64,000 bases of DNA from JBMNPT01 sp050943735. GTDB taxonomy: Bacteria; Bacillota; Clostridia; Oscillospirales; RGIG577. The stretch is from contig JBMNPT010000005.1 of NCBI GenBank assembly GCA_050943735.1, forward strand, positions 62,001-126,000. Reading direction: 5' to 3'. Both the position numbers and the translations under genes were made by a program. Below are positions 1 through 7,619 of this stretch, piece after piece; position 1 is the first letter of the stretch; each line of letters starts with the position of its first letter. The notes beneath the pieces are model-generated. The model made no database searches. It saw only the letters and a program-made list of their open reading frames with translations, and was not told the origin of the DNA.

Positions 1-412
1 TGGAATTGTGCTGGCGGATCGCTATACCACTTCCAATGCCATTCATCAGGGCGTAAAGCTGGATGGACAGCAGCGGCTGGACTTTTTCCGCTGGCTGTAT
101 CAGCTGGAGTTTGAGCAGATGGGGCTGCCCAGACCCGATTTGGTGCTGTTTTTGGACATGCCCCCCGCCATGGCGATGCAGCTGATGAAAGAACGGCGCA
201 ACAAAGCCACTGGCGGCACACAAAAGGACATTCATGAAAGAGATGGGGAGTATTTGAATCGCTGCTATGACGCGGCCTGTGAGGCCTGTGGGTTTTATGG
301 CTGGCGGAGGGTGCGCAGTGTGGTGGAGGGCCGCCTGCGTTCCCTGGAGGAGATTCATCAGGAGATTGTGCAAATGGTACGGGAGTCATTGGGGGACGGC
401 CCGTCGGTGTAA
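1..412 (+). CDS. tmk: Thymidylate kinase, C-terminal part (5' end outside window)
   Basis: The open frame enters from the left edge (first full codon at base 2) and stops at 412, so only the C-terminal part is visible. It carries the DRYTTSNAIHQG stretch, which in thymidylate kinases contains the DR(Y/F) dTMP-binding motif, followed by a FLD strand (LVLFLDMPP) and a lid-like segment with paired arginines (KERRNKATGG). The P-loop lies upstream and cannot be checked. The enzyme phosphorylates dTMP to dTDP in the cytoplasm. Downstream genes follow on the same strand with short gaps. Identification rests on the family motifs and is fairly secure despite truncation. Confidence 0.9.
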   Translation, partial: GIVLADRYTTSNAIHQGVKLDGQQRLDFFRWLYQLEFEQMGLPRPDLVLFLDMPPAMAMQLMKERRNKATGGTQKDIHERDGEYLNRCYDAACEACGFYGWRRVRSVVEGRLRSLEEIHQEIVQMVRESLGDGPSV

Positions 413-455
413 TAGAGGAGGAAAGAACGCCCTTTTGAAAAACGGGCGGATATGT

Positions 456-1343
456 ATGCTGAATTTCAAATCGGTTGAGCTGGAAGACAAAAAACTGCTG
501 GAACCCTATCTGCGGTCCAGCCAGTATAACAACTGTGACTTCAGTTTCACCAATGTATATATGTGGCGAAAAAAGTATCGTACCAGCTGGGCGCTGTGCG
601 GCGGTCGGTTGGTGCTCTTGTCCGGGGAAAAGGTATTTCTGATGCCATTGGGCAGCGGACCGCTGGAGCCGGTGCTGCGGGAGATGATGGACTATGCCCG
701 GGACAAGAGCCATCCCTTTGTGATCGGGGCCGTGACGCCTCAGATGTGGGAAGAATTGCAGGCCTGCATGCCAGGGGCATTTGAGTATACCACTGACCGG
801 GATTACTGCGATTACCTGTATGCCGGAGAAAAGCTGGCGAACTTGGCAGGCAAAAAACTGCACTCCAAGCGTAACCACATCAACAAATTCAAGGCCACCT
901 ATCCGGATTATTCCTATGAAACCATCACTGCGGACAATCTGCCTGAGGTGGTGGAGATGCACAGTCAGTGGTGTGTGATTAATCATTGTGTGCAGGACCC
1001 GGAACTGTTGGAGGAGAGCTGTGCGGTGCGGGACGTACTGCGGCATTATGAGGCGTTGGAGGTGCAAGGTGGTCTGCTGCGTGCCGGCGGACGGGTGGTG
1101 GCTTTTTCCATCGGTCAGCCCATCAATGACCAGTGTTATGATGTGTGCATTGAAAAGGCGTTTTATGATGTAAACGGCGCCTATACCATGATCAATCAGC
1201 AGTTTGTTCAGCACAACTGTCAGGGTTTTGCCTGGATCAACCGGGAGGAAGACCTGGGGTTGGAAGGACTGCGAAAAGCCAAGACTTCCTATTATCCGGA
1301 GATTTTGCTGGACAAGGGAACGGTGTGTTTGCAGGAGGAGTGA
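456..1343 (+). CDS. DUF2156 domain protein (lysyltransferase C-terminal-like fold)
   Basis: A 295-residue soluble protein. The start at ATG 456 is preferred over the longer open frame, which would overlap tmk; it follows GGCGGA at a normal distance. The sequence has the DUF2156 hallmarks: SxYNNCDFSFTNVYMWR near the N-terminus, KLHSKRNHINKF in the middle, and INREEDLGLEGLRKAK near the C-terminus. This is the GNAT-like fold also found as the C-terminal domain of MprF-type lysyl-phosphatidylglycerol synthases. No membrane segments are seen, so this is the stand-alone cytoplasmic form, whose substrate is unknown. A hairpin (CGCCC/GGGCG, 428-448) sits just ahead of the start. It ends 6 bases before the next gene, suggesting co-transcription. 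Confidence 0.8.
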   Translation: MLNFKSVELEDKKLLEPYLRSSQYNNCDFSFTNVYMWRKKYRTSWALCGGRLVLLSGEKVFLMPLGSGPLEPVLREMMDYARDKSHPFVIGAVTPQMWEELQACMPGAFEYTTDRDYCDYLYAGEKLANLAGKKLHSKRNHINKFKATYPDYSYETITADNLPEVVEMHSQWCVINHCVQDPELLEESCAVRDVLRHYEALEVQGGLLRAGGRVVAFSIGQPINDQCYDVCIEKAFYDVNGAYTMINQQFVQHNCQGFAWINREEDLGLEGLRKAKTSYYPEILLDKGTVCLQEE

Positions 1344-1349
1344 TCACAC

Positions 1350-2363
1350 ATGATCAGACGGGCTTCACCGGCGGACAAAACCGCTGTGATGGAGATGTGG
1401 GATCGGGTGTTTGGGGAAAGTGACGCCTATATGGAGCTGTACTTTACTCAAAAGTACCGGGACGATCAATGCTATCTTTCGGAGCGGGACGGTGTGATAT
1501 GTTCTTCGCTGCAGGTGCTTCCCTATGACTTTGGACTGTGGGAGGACCGGGTGCGAATGGGGTATATCTCCGGGGTGGCCACTCTGTCCGAATTTCGGGG
1601 ACAGGGGGAAATGACCCAGCTGCTGGAAGGAACTTTGCGGGGAATGGAGCAGGATGGTTATACACTGGCCACTTTGATTCCCGCGAGTTCTTCGTTGTTT
1701 GGATTATATCGCCGCTTCGGCTTTGGCACCTGCTTTCACATTCGGAGCCGGTGGGTGGCTCTTACCCCCGGTCCGGGGCAGATGCTCACCCCCTGGAAAG
1801 GGGAAGAGATTTACGATTGTTACCATCGGTGGCAGAGTCGATTTCCCTGCGGGGTGGTCAAATCCCGCCGCGATCTGGAAGTGGTCCTACGGGAACATCA
1901 GGCAGGAGGCGGGGAGCTGTGGCTGCTGACGGGCAATGGCGGTGTGGAGGGAATGGCCTTTGTGCTGCCTGGAGAAGAGGACCTGATGGTGCGGGAGCTG
2001 TTGTGCCGGCACGATCAGGAAATGCCTGTTTTGCGCACGTTGATGCGGCATTACGGACATGAGCAGGTGCTGCTGGCTCAGGGCGGGACAGAGGGGCATC
2101 CCTTTGGCATGGCCCGGGCGGTGGATCTGTATGCCATGGCCCAGCAGCTGGCCCGGCGCAATCCCACGCTGCGGAGGGAGTTTCAGGTGGAGGACCCCAT
2201 TTTGCCGCGAAACAGCGGTGGATATCAAATTGACCGGGGAGAGTGCATTAGAACACAGCCTAAGGGAACTCTTCTGACGGTAGAACAGGCCACTGTGTGG
2301 CTGCTGATGGGCGGGGCTGGCGCGCATGCCACCCAGCCGTACATGAATCTGATGCTGAACTGA
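1350..2363 (+). CDS. GNAT acetyltransferase, Eis-like architecture
   Basis: A 337-residue protein. Residues 1-135 form a GNAT domain: MIRRASPADKTAV at the start, the GVATLSEFRGQGEMTQLL acetyl-CoA segment (R-G-Q-G-E-M), and a PASSSLFGLYRRFGF C-terminal strand. The remainder resembles the second GNAT-like and sterol-carrier-like part of Eis-family proteins, including a late YMNLMLN end. Family members acetylate small amines or proteins in the cytoplasm; the substrate here cannot be told. It starts 6 bases after the preceding DUF2156 gene and is followed 13 bases later by the DJ-1 gene, so this looks like one transcription unit. Confidence 0.78.
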   Translation: MIRRASPADKTAVMEMWDRVFGESDAYMELYFTQKYRDDQCYLSERDGVICSSLQVLPYDFGLWEDRVRMGYISGVATLSEFRGQGEMTQLLEGTLRGMEQDGYTLATLIPASSSLFGLYRRFGFGTCFHIRSRWVALTPGPGQMLTPWKGEEIYDCYHRWQSRFPCGVVKSRRDLEVVLREHQAGGGELWLLTGNGGVEGMAFVLPGEEDLMVRELLCRHDQEMPVLRTLMRHYGHEQVLLAQGGTEGHPFGMARAVDLYAMAQQLARRNPTLRREFQVEDPILPRNSGGYQIDRGECIRTQPKGTLLTVEQATVWLLMGGAGAHATQPYMNLMLN

Positions 2364-2376
2364 GAGGTGTGTACTT

Positions 2377-2925
2377 ATGGTATTGGAATTTTTGGCAGAT
2401 GGATTTGAAGAGATGGAGGCCATGGTGCCCTGTGATTATCTGCGCCGGTGCGGTGTGGATGTGCGGCTGGTGGGTGTCACCGGTCGGACGGTGACTGGCA
2501 GTCATGGCGTGCCTTTTGTATGTGATCAGACATTGGAAGAGATTTCGCTGGAGCAGCTGGAGGGAATCATCCTCCCAGGCGGGATGCCCGGCACCACCAA
2601 TCTTTATGACAGTGAGCAGGTGCGCCGGATCATCGGCGTGGCAGCAGAAAACAATCTGCTGGTGAGCGCTATTTGTGCGGCCCCCAGCATTCTGGGCAAG
2701 ATGGGACTGCTCCGGGGGAAAAAGGCCATTTGCTTCCCCGGGTTTGAGGCCACCCTGCTGGACGCTTGTGTGATCAGCCGGCCGGTGGTGGTGGACGGCA
2801 ATTTTATCACTTCTAAGGGAGCGGGAACCGCACTGGAATTTGCCTATGAACTGGCTGTATTTCTGCGGGGCAAGGACAAGGCACAGGAAATTGGAGAACA
2901 GATTCAGTGGAACAGAAAATTCTGA
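2377..2925 (+). CDS. DJ-1/PfpI family protein
   Basis: A 182-residue protein of the DJ-1/ThiJ/PfpI superfamily. It begins VLEFLADGFEEMEA (the family's conserved acidic pair), carries the GIILPGGMPGT loop and the nucleophile elbow AICAAPSIL with the conserved cysteine at about residue 100. Members act as glyoxalase III/deglycase-type enzymes or chaperones; this length and motif set fit the DJ-1 subgroup rather than the intracellular protease subgroup. The C-terminus overlaps the start of the cyclo-ligase gene by 19 bases, implying translational coupling. Confidence 0.88.
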   Translation: MVLEFLADGFEEMEAMVPCDYLRRCGVDVRLVGVTGRTVTGSHGVPFVCDQTLEEISLEQLEGIILPGGMPGTTNLYDSEQVRRIIGVAAENNLLVSAICAAPSILGKMGLLRGKKAICFPGFEATLLDACVISRPVVVDGNFITSKGAGTALEFAYELAVFLRGKDKAQEIGEQIQWNRKF

Positions 2926-3449
2926 GCCGGCAAAAAGCCCGGCAGCGAAGGGATGGTCTGTCGGCCGAATATCGGAAGCAGGCGGATGAGATGATCACCC
3001 AAAAGCTGGTGGAGCTGGTGGAGCGGCTGGACTGTCGCAGAGTGTGCCTGTATGCTTCTGTGGGCAGTGAGGTAGACACCTGGCAGGCCATGGAAGAGCT
3101 ATGGCGGCGGGGAGTCGAAGTGTATTTACCCCGCACCAGGTCTCGGGGAGAGATGGATTTCTTCCGGGTGGAAAACCGGAGGCAGCTTGTGAAGGCCCGT
3201 TTTCAGCTGTGGGAACCGGAAGAGGGATGTCCGTCCCTTGGAGAGATACCGGATTTGATTGTAGTGCCTGCACTGGCTTTTGACCGGCAGGGCTGGCGTG
3301 TGGGTTATGGCGGCGGATATTATGACCGGTATTTGCAGAGAATGGATGTGCCGGCAGTGGGGCTGTGCTATGAGGCCTGTATGGAAGAGCAGGTGCCGGT
3401 GGAACCCCATGACCGGAAGGTACAGTGGATTTTGACAGAAGGGAGGTGA
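2907..3449 (+). CDS. 5-formyltetrahydrofolate cyclo-ligase
   Basis: A 180-residue protein matching the MTHFS family at full length. Visible motifs are the N-terminal RQKARQRRDGLS substrate-binding region, the DLIVVPALAFDRQG strand and the diagnostic GYGGGYYDRYL loop that binds ATP. It converts 5-formyl-THF to 5,10-methenyl-THF using ATP, in cytoplasmic one-carbon metabolism. The start lies inside the end of the DJ-1 gene (19-base overlap) and the CPBP protease begins 4 bases after its stop. folC, another folate gene, lies about 36 kb away in the same window and is not linked. Confidence 0.92.
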   Translation: MEQKILSRQKARQRRDGLSAEYRKQADEMITQKLVELVERLDCRRVCLYASVGSEVDTWQAMEELWRRGVEVYLPRTRSRGEMDFFRVENRRQLVKARFQLWEPEEGCPSLGEIPDLIVVPALAFDRQGWRVGYGGGYYDRYLQRMDVPAVGLCYEACMEEQVPVEPHDRKVQWILTEGR

Positions 3450-3453
3450 CGGT

Positions 3454-4386
3454 ATGGAACAGGTGATGGCCTGTACCCGTTGGACGGTACAGTGGCTGAG
3501 AAAACTGCAGAATTTTTTGCAGGCACAATGGGACAGAAGTGCCAGCAGTTGTTTGTTGCTGCTCAGTTTGGCGATGCTGTGCGTATCTTCATTGTTGCAG
3601 CCGGTTTTTACCCGGTTGGGAGTGGATGCCACTGAACAGGTGATTTTCATTCAGTGCATCAGCTTCCTGCTGCCGGCCGGATTGTATTTCTGGCTAGAGC
3701 GGGATCGTGAGGCGTTCCGGTTTCGTACGGTCCCTCTGACAGAGATTCCGCTGGTGATTCTGGCATCGGTGGCATTGTCCATTGTGTGTTTGTTGCTCTC
3801 TTCCCTGCTTTTGCTGCTCACCGGTGGAGGAAAAGGCTTGTCCTCCGCGGGAATTTTAGGCAATTCTATGCAGCTGGGATTGTTTGCCGGAGCCATTTTA
3901 CCCGCCTTCTGTGAGGAGTTTCTCTTGCGGGGAGCGGTGCTGCGTAAGCAGGAGAGCATGGGGCGTTTCTGCATTCTACTCTCTGGTGTGGGATTTGCCA
4001 TGCTGCACGGCAGTCTGGACAACTGGATCGGACCATGTTTGGCCGGCTGTGTCTATGCCGGACTCACCCTTCGATATCAATCTGTTTTGCCGGCCATGGT
4101 TTCTCATTTTGTCAACAATGCCTATTTGTTCCTGATGGGACATTTGGCGGATCGATATGCGGGAATGGATGCGATTTTGTTGCTGTATATCATCAATGTG
4201 GTACTGCTTTTTTCCTGTATTTATGGTATAATCATTTATTACGAGAAGCACCGGGAAAGCATTCGCTTTTTTCAGCCATTGTCCTTGCCGGTGACTGATC
4301 GTATGGAAGTCCGCAGAGCGGTAACCAGCCTGCCCTTTATACTGTTTTGTGTACTGTGGGTGGGCCGGGTGATTCTGGCTCTGTAA
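3454..4386 (+). CDS. CPBP-family intramembrane glutamic protease
   Basis: A 310-residue integral membrane protein with about eight hydrophobic segments. The CPBP (CAAX protease/bacteriocin-processing) motifs are present: FCEEFLLRG with the catalytic glutamate pair at about residues 154-155 and the arginine, then GFAMLHGS, then the third motif HFVNNAYLF. The start follows a strong GGAGGTGA site 4 bases after the cyclo-ligase stop. Bacterial members process small peptides or anchor proteins; the substrate is unknown here. No bacteriocin precursor is seen next to it, so a general envelope role is as likely. Confidence 0.85.
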   Translation: MEQVMACTRWTVQWLRKLQNFLQAQWDRSASSCLLLLSLAMLCVSSLLQPVFTRLGVDATEQVIFIQCISFLLPAGLYFWLERDREAFRFRTVPLTEIPLVILASVALSIVCLLLSSLLLLLTGGGKGLSSAGILGNSMQLGLFAGAILPAFCEEFLLRGAVLRKQESMGRFCILLSGVGFAMLHGSLDNWIGPCLAGCVYAGLTLRYQSVLPAMVSHFVNNAYLFLMGHLADRYAGMDAILLLYIINVVLLFSCIYGIIIYYEKHRESIRFFQPLSLPVTDRMEVRRAVTSLPFILFCVLWVGRVILAL

Positions 4387-4416
4387 AATCTGGCACACTA
4401 CGGAGGAATTTACAAT

Positions 4417-5607
4417 ATGGCAGAACATGGAAGACGCGTGGCAAGATCATCCAACCGGCGGGTCGCCAAACCTGCTCGTCAGGAGCGTGCTGCCAGTAGC
4501 AGCAGCCGCCCCACAGCTGGACCTCCCGCGCAAAAGCAGAAAAAGAAAAAAACGGTACACATGTCCAACTCCGGCTGGATGCTGTACATTGTAATTATTT
4601 TGCTTTTATCCTGTCTGCTGTCCTATTTCGCGGTGACCATGGCCAACGATATGTTTGGATTTGTGAAAGAGGACAGTGTGGTCACTGTGACAGTGGACAA
4701 GGAGGATACGCTGGAAACCATCACCGATATGCTGGACGAGGAGGGGTTCCTCCAATATCCCTGGCTGTTCGAGTTCTATGTGGAACTCACCGGAGACCAG
4801 GATAACTTCAACTACGGCACCTATGATCTCAATACCAATATGACCTATCAGCAGATCATATCCACGCTGCAGTCGGTTTCCAAGGATGCCAATGTCATCG
4901 CGGTCACCATTCCAGAAGGCTTTGATCTGGATGACATTTACAAGCGGTTGGAGAGCAATGATGTCTGTTCCTATGAGCGTTTGGCGGAGACCGGGCAGGA
5001 ACGGCCTTGGAAGCACTCTTTCCTGGCGTCTGATCTGGTGCCCATGGACCGGCAGAATCGGATTGAGGGGTATCTGTTCCCTGATACCTATAATTTCTAT
5101 GTGGGCGACAATCCGGTGGATGTGCTCAATAAAATGCTCAACAACTTCGACAGCAAATTTTCTGAGGAATACCGGGCAAGAGCAGAGGAAATTGGAATGT
5201 CCATTGATGAAGTGGTGATTTTGGCTTCCATGATTCAAATGGAAGCTGCCAGTGTGGATGAGATGGCTTTGATTTCTTCGGTGTTCCACAATCGTCTGAA
5301 CGGCGCACTGGGAGGATATTTGCAGTCTGATGCCACACTGAAATATGTGGTACCCGACGCGGGGGCATCCCTGACAGCGGAACAGTTGCAGATGGACAGT
5401 CCCTACAACACCTATAAATATCCGGGTCTGCCACCTACACCCATTTGCTGTCCCGGTCTGGATGCCATTGCCGCGGCGCTGTATCCAGAAGAAACCGATT
5501 ATCTCTACTTTGTGGCCATGGCAGATGGAAGCAAGTCCCTCTTTGCCTCCACAGCGGAAGAACACGAAAAGAACATTCAGACAGCGGGGATTCGGGATGG
5601 AGAATAA
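4417..5607 (+). CDS. mltG: Endolytic murein transglycosylase MltG
   Basis: A 396-residue membrane-anchored protein. A basic, low-complexity cytoplasmic tail (about 1-45) leads into one transmembrane helix (about 50-75), a LysM-like region, and then the YceG/MltG catalytic domain. Key motifs are ASMIQMEAAS with the catalytic glutamate at about residue 276, VFHNRL, LQSDATLKY and SPYNTYKYPGLPPTPICCPG. MltG cuts nascent glycan strands and ends their elongation at the outer membrane face. The order mltG, trmR, trhP is the same as yrrL-yrrM-yrrO in Bacillus. The stop overlaps the next start by 11 bases. Confidence 0.95.
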   Translation: MAEHGRRVARSSNRRVAKPARQERAASSSSRPTAGPPAQKQKKKKTVHMSNSGWMLYIVIILLLSCLLSYFAVTMANDMFGFVKEDSVVTVTVDKEDTLETITDMLDEEGFLQYPWLFEFYVELTGDQDNFNYGTYDLNTNMTYQQIISTLQSVSKDANVIAVTIPEGFDLDDIYKRLESNDVCSYERLAETGQERPWKHSFLASDLVPMDRQNRIEGYLFPDTYNFYVGDNPVDVLNKMLNNFDSKFSEEYRARAEEIGMSIDEVVILASMIQMEAASVDEMALISSVFHNRLNGALGGYLQSDATLKYVVPDAGASLTAEQLQMDSPYNTYKYPGLPPTPICCPGLDAIAAALYPEETDYLYFVAMADGSKSLFASTAEEHEKNIQTAGIRDGE

Positions 5608-6283
5608 TCGAGTGGAATGTGTGTCTGGTGTGGAAGATTCCATCAACCACGACTATATCACACAGTATATCCGCAGTCTGTTGCCAGTTCGAGTGGGAAT
5701 TCAGGCGGAACTGGAGCGGTATGCCATGCAGGAGCATGTGCCCATTGTGCAGCCGGAAGTGGCCCGCTTTCTGGAAACCCTGTGCGGTTTGCTGCAGCCC
5801 CGGAGCATTCTGGAGGTGGGAACCGCCATTGGATACAGTGCCATGCTGATGTATTTTGCCTGTGAAAAAGGTCCCCATATCACCACCATCGAGCGATATG
5901 ATAAAATGGTGGAGCAAGCCCGGCGAAACTTTGAGCGTGCGGGTATGGCTCGGGATGTGACCCTGATTGAAGGGGATGCGGCGCTGGTGCTGGATGAGCT
6001 GGATGGACCCTACGACCTGATTTTTGTGGACGCGGCCAAGGGACAGTATCCCTTGTTCTTACAGCATTCCCTGCGGCTGCTGCGTCCGGGCGGAGTGCTG
6101 TTGTGCGACAATGTGCTCTATCAGGGCATGACCGCCAGCGATGAAAAGGTGATTCGGCGAAAAATCACCATTGTCAAGCGGATGCGGGACTTTTTGGAGC
6201 AGGTGATGCACCACCCTCAGCTGGACAGCAGTTTGCTGCCCTTGGGGGATGGGGTGACCATCAGCCGGAAACGGCCAGACTGA
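5597..6283 (+). CDS. trmR: tRNA 5-hydroxyuridine O-methyltransferase (TrmR/YrrM type)
   Basis: A 228-residue class I SAM methyltransferase of the COMT-like (methyltransf_3) family. Motif I is ILEVGTAIGYSAMLM, the acidic residue ending strand 2 is in TTIERYDKMVEQARRN, and metal-binding positions fall in IFVDAAKGQY and LLCDNVLYQG. ATG 5597 is chosen; it overlaps the mltG stop by 11 bases, typical of coupled genes. In Bacillus the gene at this position makes 5-methoxyuridine at the tRNA wobble base from 5-hydroxyuridine, and the TrhP-like gene follows here too, supporting that role. A terminator-like hairpin lies directly downstream. Confidence 0.87.
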   Translation: MENNRVECVSGVEDSINHDYITQYIRSLLPVRVGIQAELERYAMQEHVPIVQPEVARFLETLCGLLQPRSILEVGTAIGYSAMLMYFACEKGPHITTIERYDKMVEQARRNFERAGMARDVTLIEGDAALVLDELDGPYDLIFVDAAKGQYPLFLQHSLRLLRPGGVLLCDNVLYQGMTASDEKVIRRKITIVKRMRDFLEQVMHHPQLDSSLLPLGDGVTISRKRPD

Positions 6284-6295
6284 CAGAACAACCAC

Positions 6296-6328
6296 AGCGG
6301 GTGGGGGAGAGACCTCCGCCCGCTTTTT
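6296..6328 (+). terminator. Intrinsic terminator between trmR and trhP
   Basis: A 9-bp stem (AGCGGGTGG with CCGCCCGCT, one G-U pair) is followed by TTTTT. The next ribosome site, AGGAGG, begins just after the T-run, so the hairpin sits in an otherwise tight operon and may only reduce read-through. Confidence 0.7.
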
Positions 6329-6343
6329 GACAGGAGGAACAAG

Positions 6344-7570
6344 ATGAACAGACCGGAATTGCTGGCGCCTGCCGGCACGCCCCAGCGGTTACGTGTGGCG
6401 CTGCAGTATGGCGCGGATGCGGTGTATTTTGGCGGAGGTGCCTTTTCTCTGCGGGCGGGGGCGCAGGCCTTCACTCCCCGTGACATTGAGGAGGGAGCTG
6501 CGCTGGCCCATCGGCTGGGAAAAAAGATTTATTGCGCGGTCAACGTGATGCCCCGCAACGGGGAGCTGCGGGAGTTGCCGGACTTTTTGCACATGTTGGA
6601 ACAGGCAGGAGTGGATGCGGTGATCGTGTCCGATCTGGGGGTGTTCTCTCTGGTGCGGCAGCACAGCGGGCTGCCCATCCATGTGAGTACCCAGGCAAAC
6701 GCGGTCAACTATGAGGCCTGCCGCATGTGGCACCAACTGGGAGCCAGCCGTGTGGTGCTGGGCCGGGAGTGCACCCTGGAGGAAATCGCGGAAATCCGCT
6801 GCAATACGCCCCCTGAGTTGGAACTGGAGGCATTTGTCCATGGCGCCATGTGTATTTCCTATTCAGGCCGGTGTCTGCTCTCCAGCGTTCTTACCGGTCG
6901 GGACTCCAATCGGGGAGCCTGTGCACAGCCCTGCCGGTGGAAGTATTCCCTGGTGGAGGAGACCCGTCCGGGAGAGGCCATGCCCATGGAAGAGGACGCC
7001 CATGGGACCTACATCCTCAATGCCAAAGACTTGTGCATGATTGAGTACATTCCCCAGCTTTTACAGGCGGGGGTCACTTCTCTCAAGATTGAAGGCCGCA
7101 TGAAAACCGAGTATTATGTGGCTACGGTGGTGAACGCCTATCGGCGGGCCATTGACGGGTATCTGGCGGACCCGCAGGGCTGGCAGTGTCCGCCTCAGCT
7201 GCTGGAAGAAGTGGGAAAAGTGAGCCATAGGAGGTATTATACCGGCTTTTACTTTGGCGACCAGCGGGAAAAGGGACAGGTGTATGAGAGCAGCAGCTAT
7301 ATCCGGGAGTATGAGGTAGTGGCCATGGTGGACAGTTATGATCCCGTCACCGGCTGGGCCGAGTGCACCCAGAAGAACCGGTTTTTCGCAGGGGATGAAG
7401 TGGAGGTGCTCACCTGGGACCGGGGCAGTCTGCCCATGCGGGTGACCGCCATGCAGGACGGTGAGGGGCAGGACATTGACGTCTGTCCCCATGCAGAGAT
7501 GAAACTGCGGCTGAAGGTGCCCTTCCCGGTGGAAAAAGACATGTTCATCCGCAAACGGCGGCAGGAATAA
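6344..7570 (+). CDS. trhP: U32-family tRNA hydroxylation protein (TrhP type)
   Basis: A 408-residue protein of peptidase family U32. It opens with RPELLAPAGTPQRLRVALQYGADAV in pieces typical of the family, then HVSTQANAVNY, the signature ELEAFVHGAMCISYSGRCLLS, and the cysteine cluster GACAQPCRW, which binds the iron-sulfur centre in TrhP. TrhP makes 5-hydroxyuridine at the tRNA wobble position from prephenate-derived chemistry, the substrate for TrmR encoded just upstream. Bacillus has two adjacent TrhP subunits; only one is present here and it is longer-type. The U32 'peptidase' name is historic; the context argues for tRNA modification. Confidence 0.88.
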   Translation: MNRPELLAPAGTPQRLRVALQYGADAVYFGGGAFSLRAGAQAFTPRDIEEGAALAHRLGKKIYCAVNVMPRNGELRELPDFLHMLEQAGVDAVIVSDLGVFSLVRQHSGLPIHVSTQANAVNYEACRMWHQLGASRVVLGRECTLEEIAEIRCNTPPELELEAFVHGAMCISYSGRCLLSSVLTGRDSNRGACAQPCRWKYSLVEETRPGEAMPMEEDAHGTYILNAKDLCMIEYIPQLLQAGVTSLKIEGRMKTEYYVATVVNAYRRAIDGYLADPQGWQCPPQLLEEVGKVSHRRYYTGFYFGDQREKGQVYESSSYIREYEVVAMVDSYDPVTGWAECTQKNRFFAGDEVEVLTWDRGSLPMRVTAMQDGEGQDIDVCPHAEMKLRLKVPFPVEKDMFIRKRRQE

Positions 7571-7573
7571 GGG

Positions 7574-7619
7574 GCATCCCCTCTGGAGAAACTATGGCTT
7601 CAGAGGGGGTGCTTTTTTT
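7574..7619 (+). terminator. Intrinsic terminator that contains the PBP gene's start codon
   Basis: A 12-bp stem (GCATCCCCTCTG paired with CAGAGGGGGTGC, one wobble) with a 15-base loop is followed by seven T's. The likely ATG of the downstream PBP (7594) and part of its GGAG site (7585-7588) fall in the loop, so folding would affect both termination and initiation. Confidence 0.85.

Noticed and set aside
3454..4386. Bacteriocin-processing cluster around the CPBP protease
   Set aside because: No leader-peptide gene or transporter lies next to it; neighbours are folate and peptidoglycan genes.
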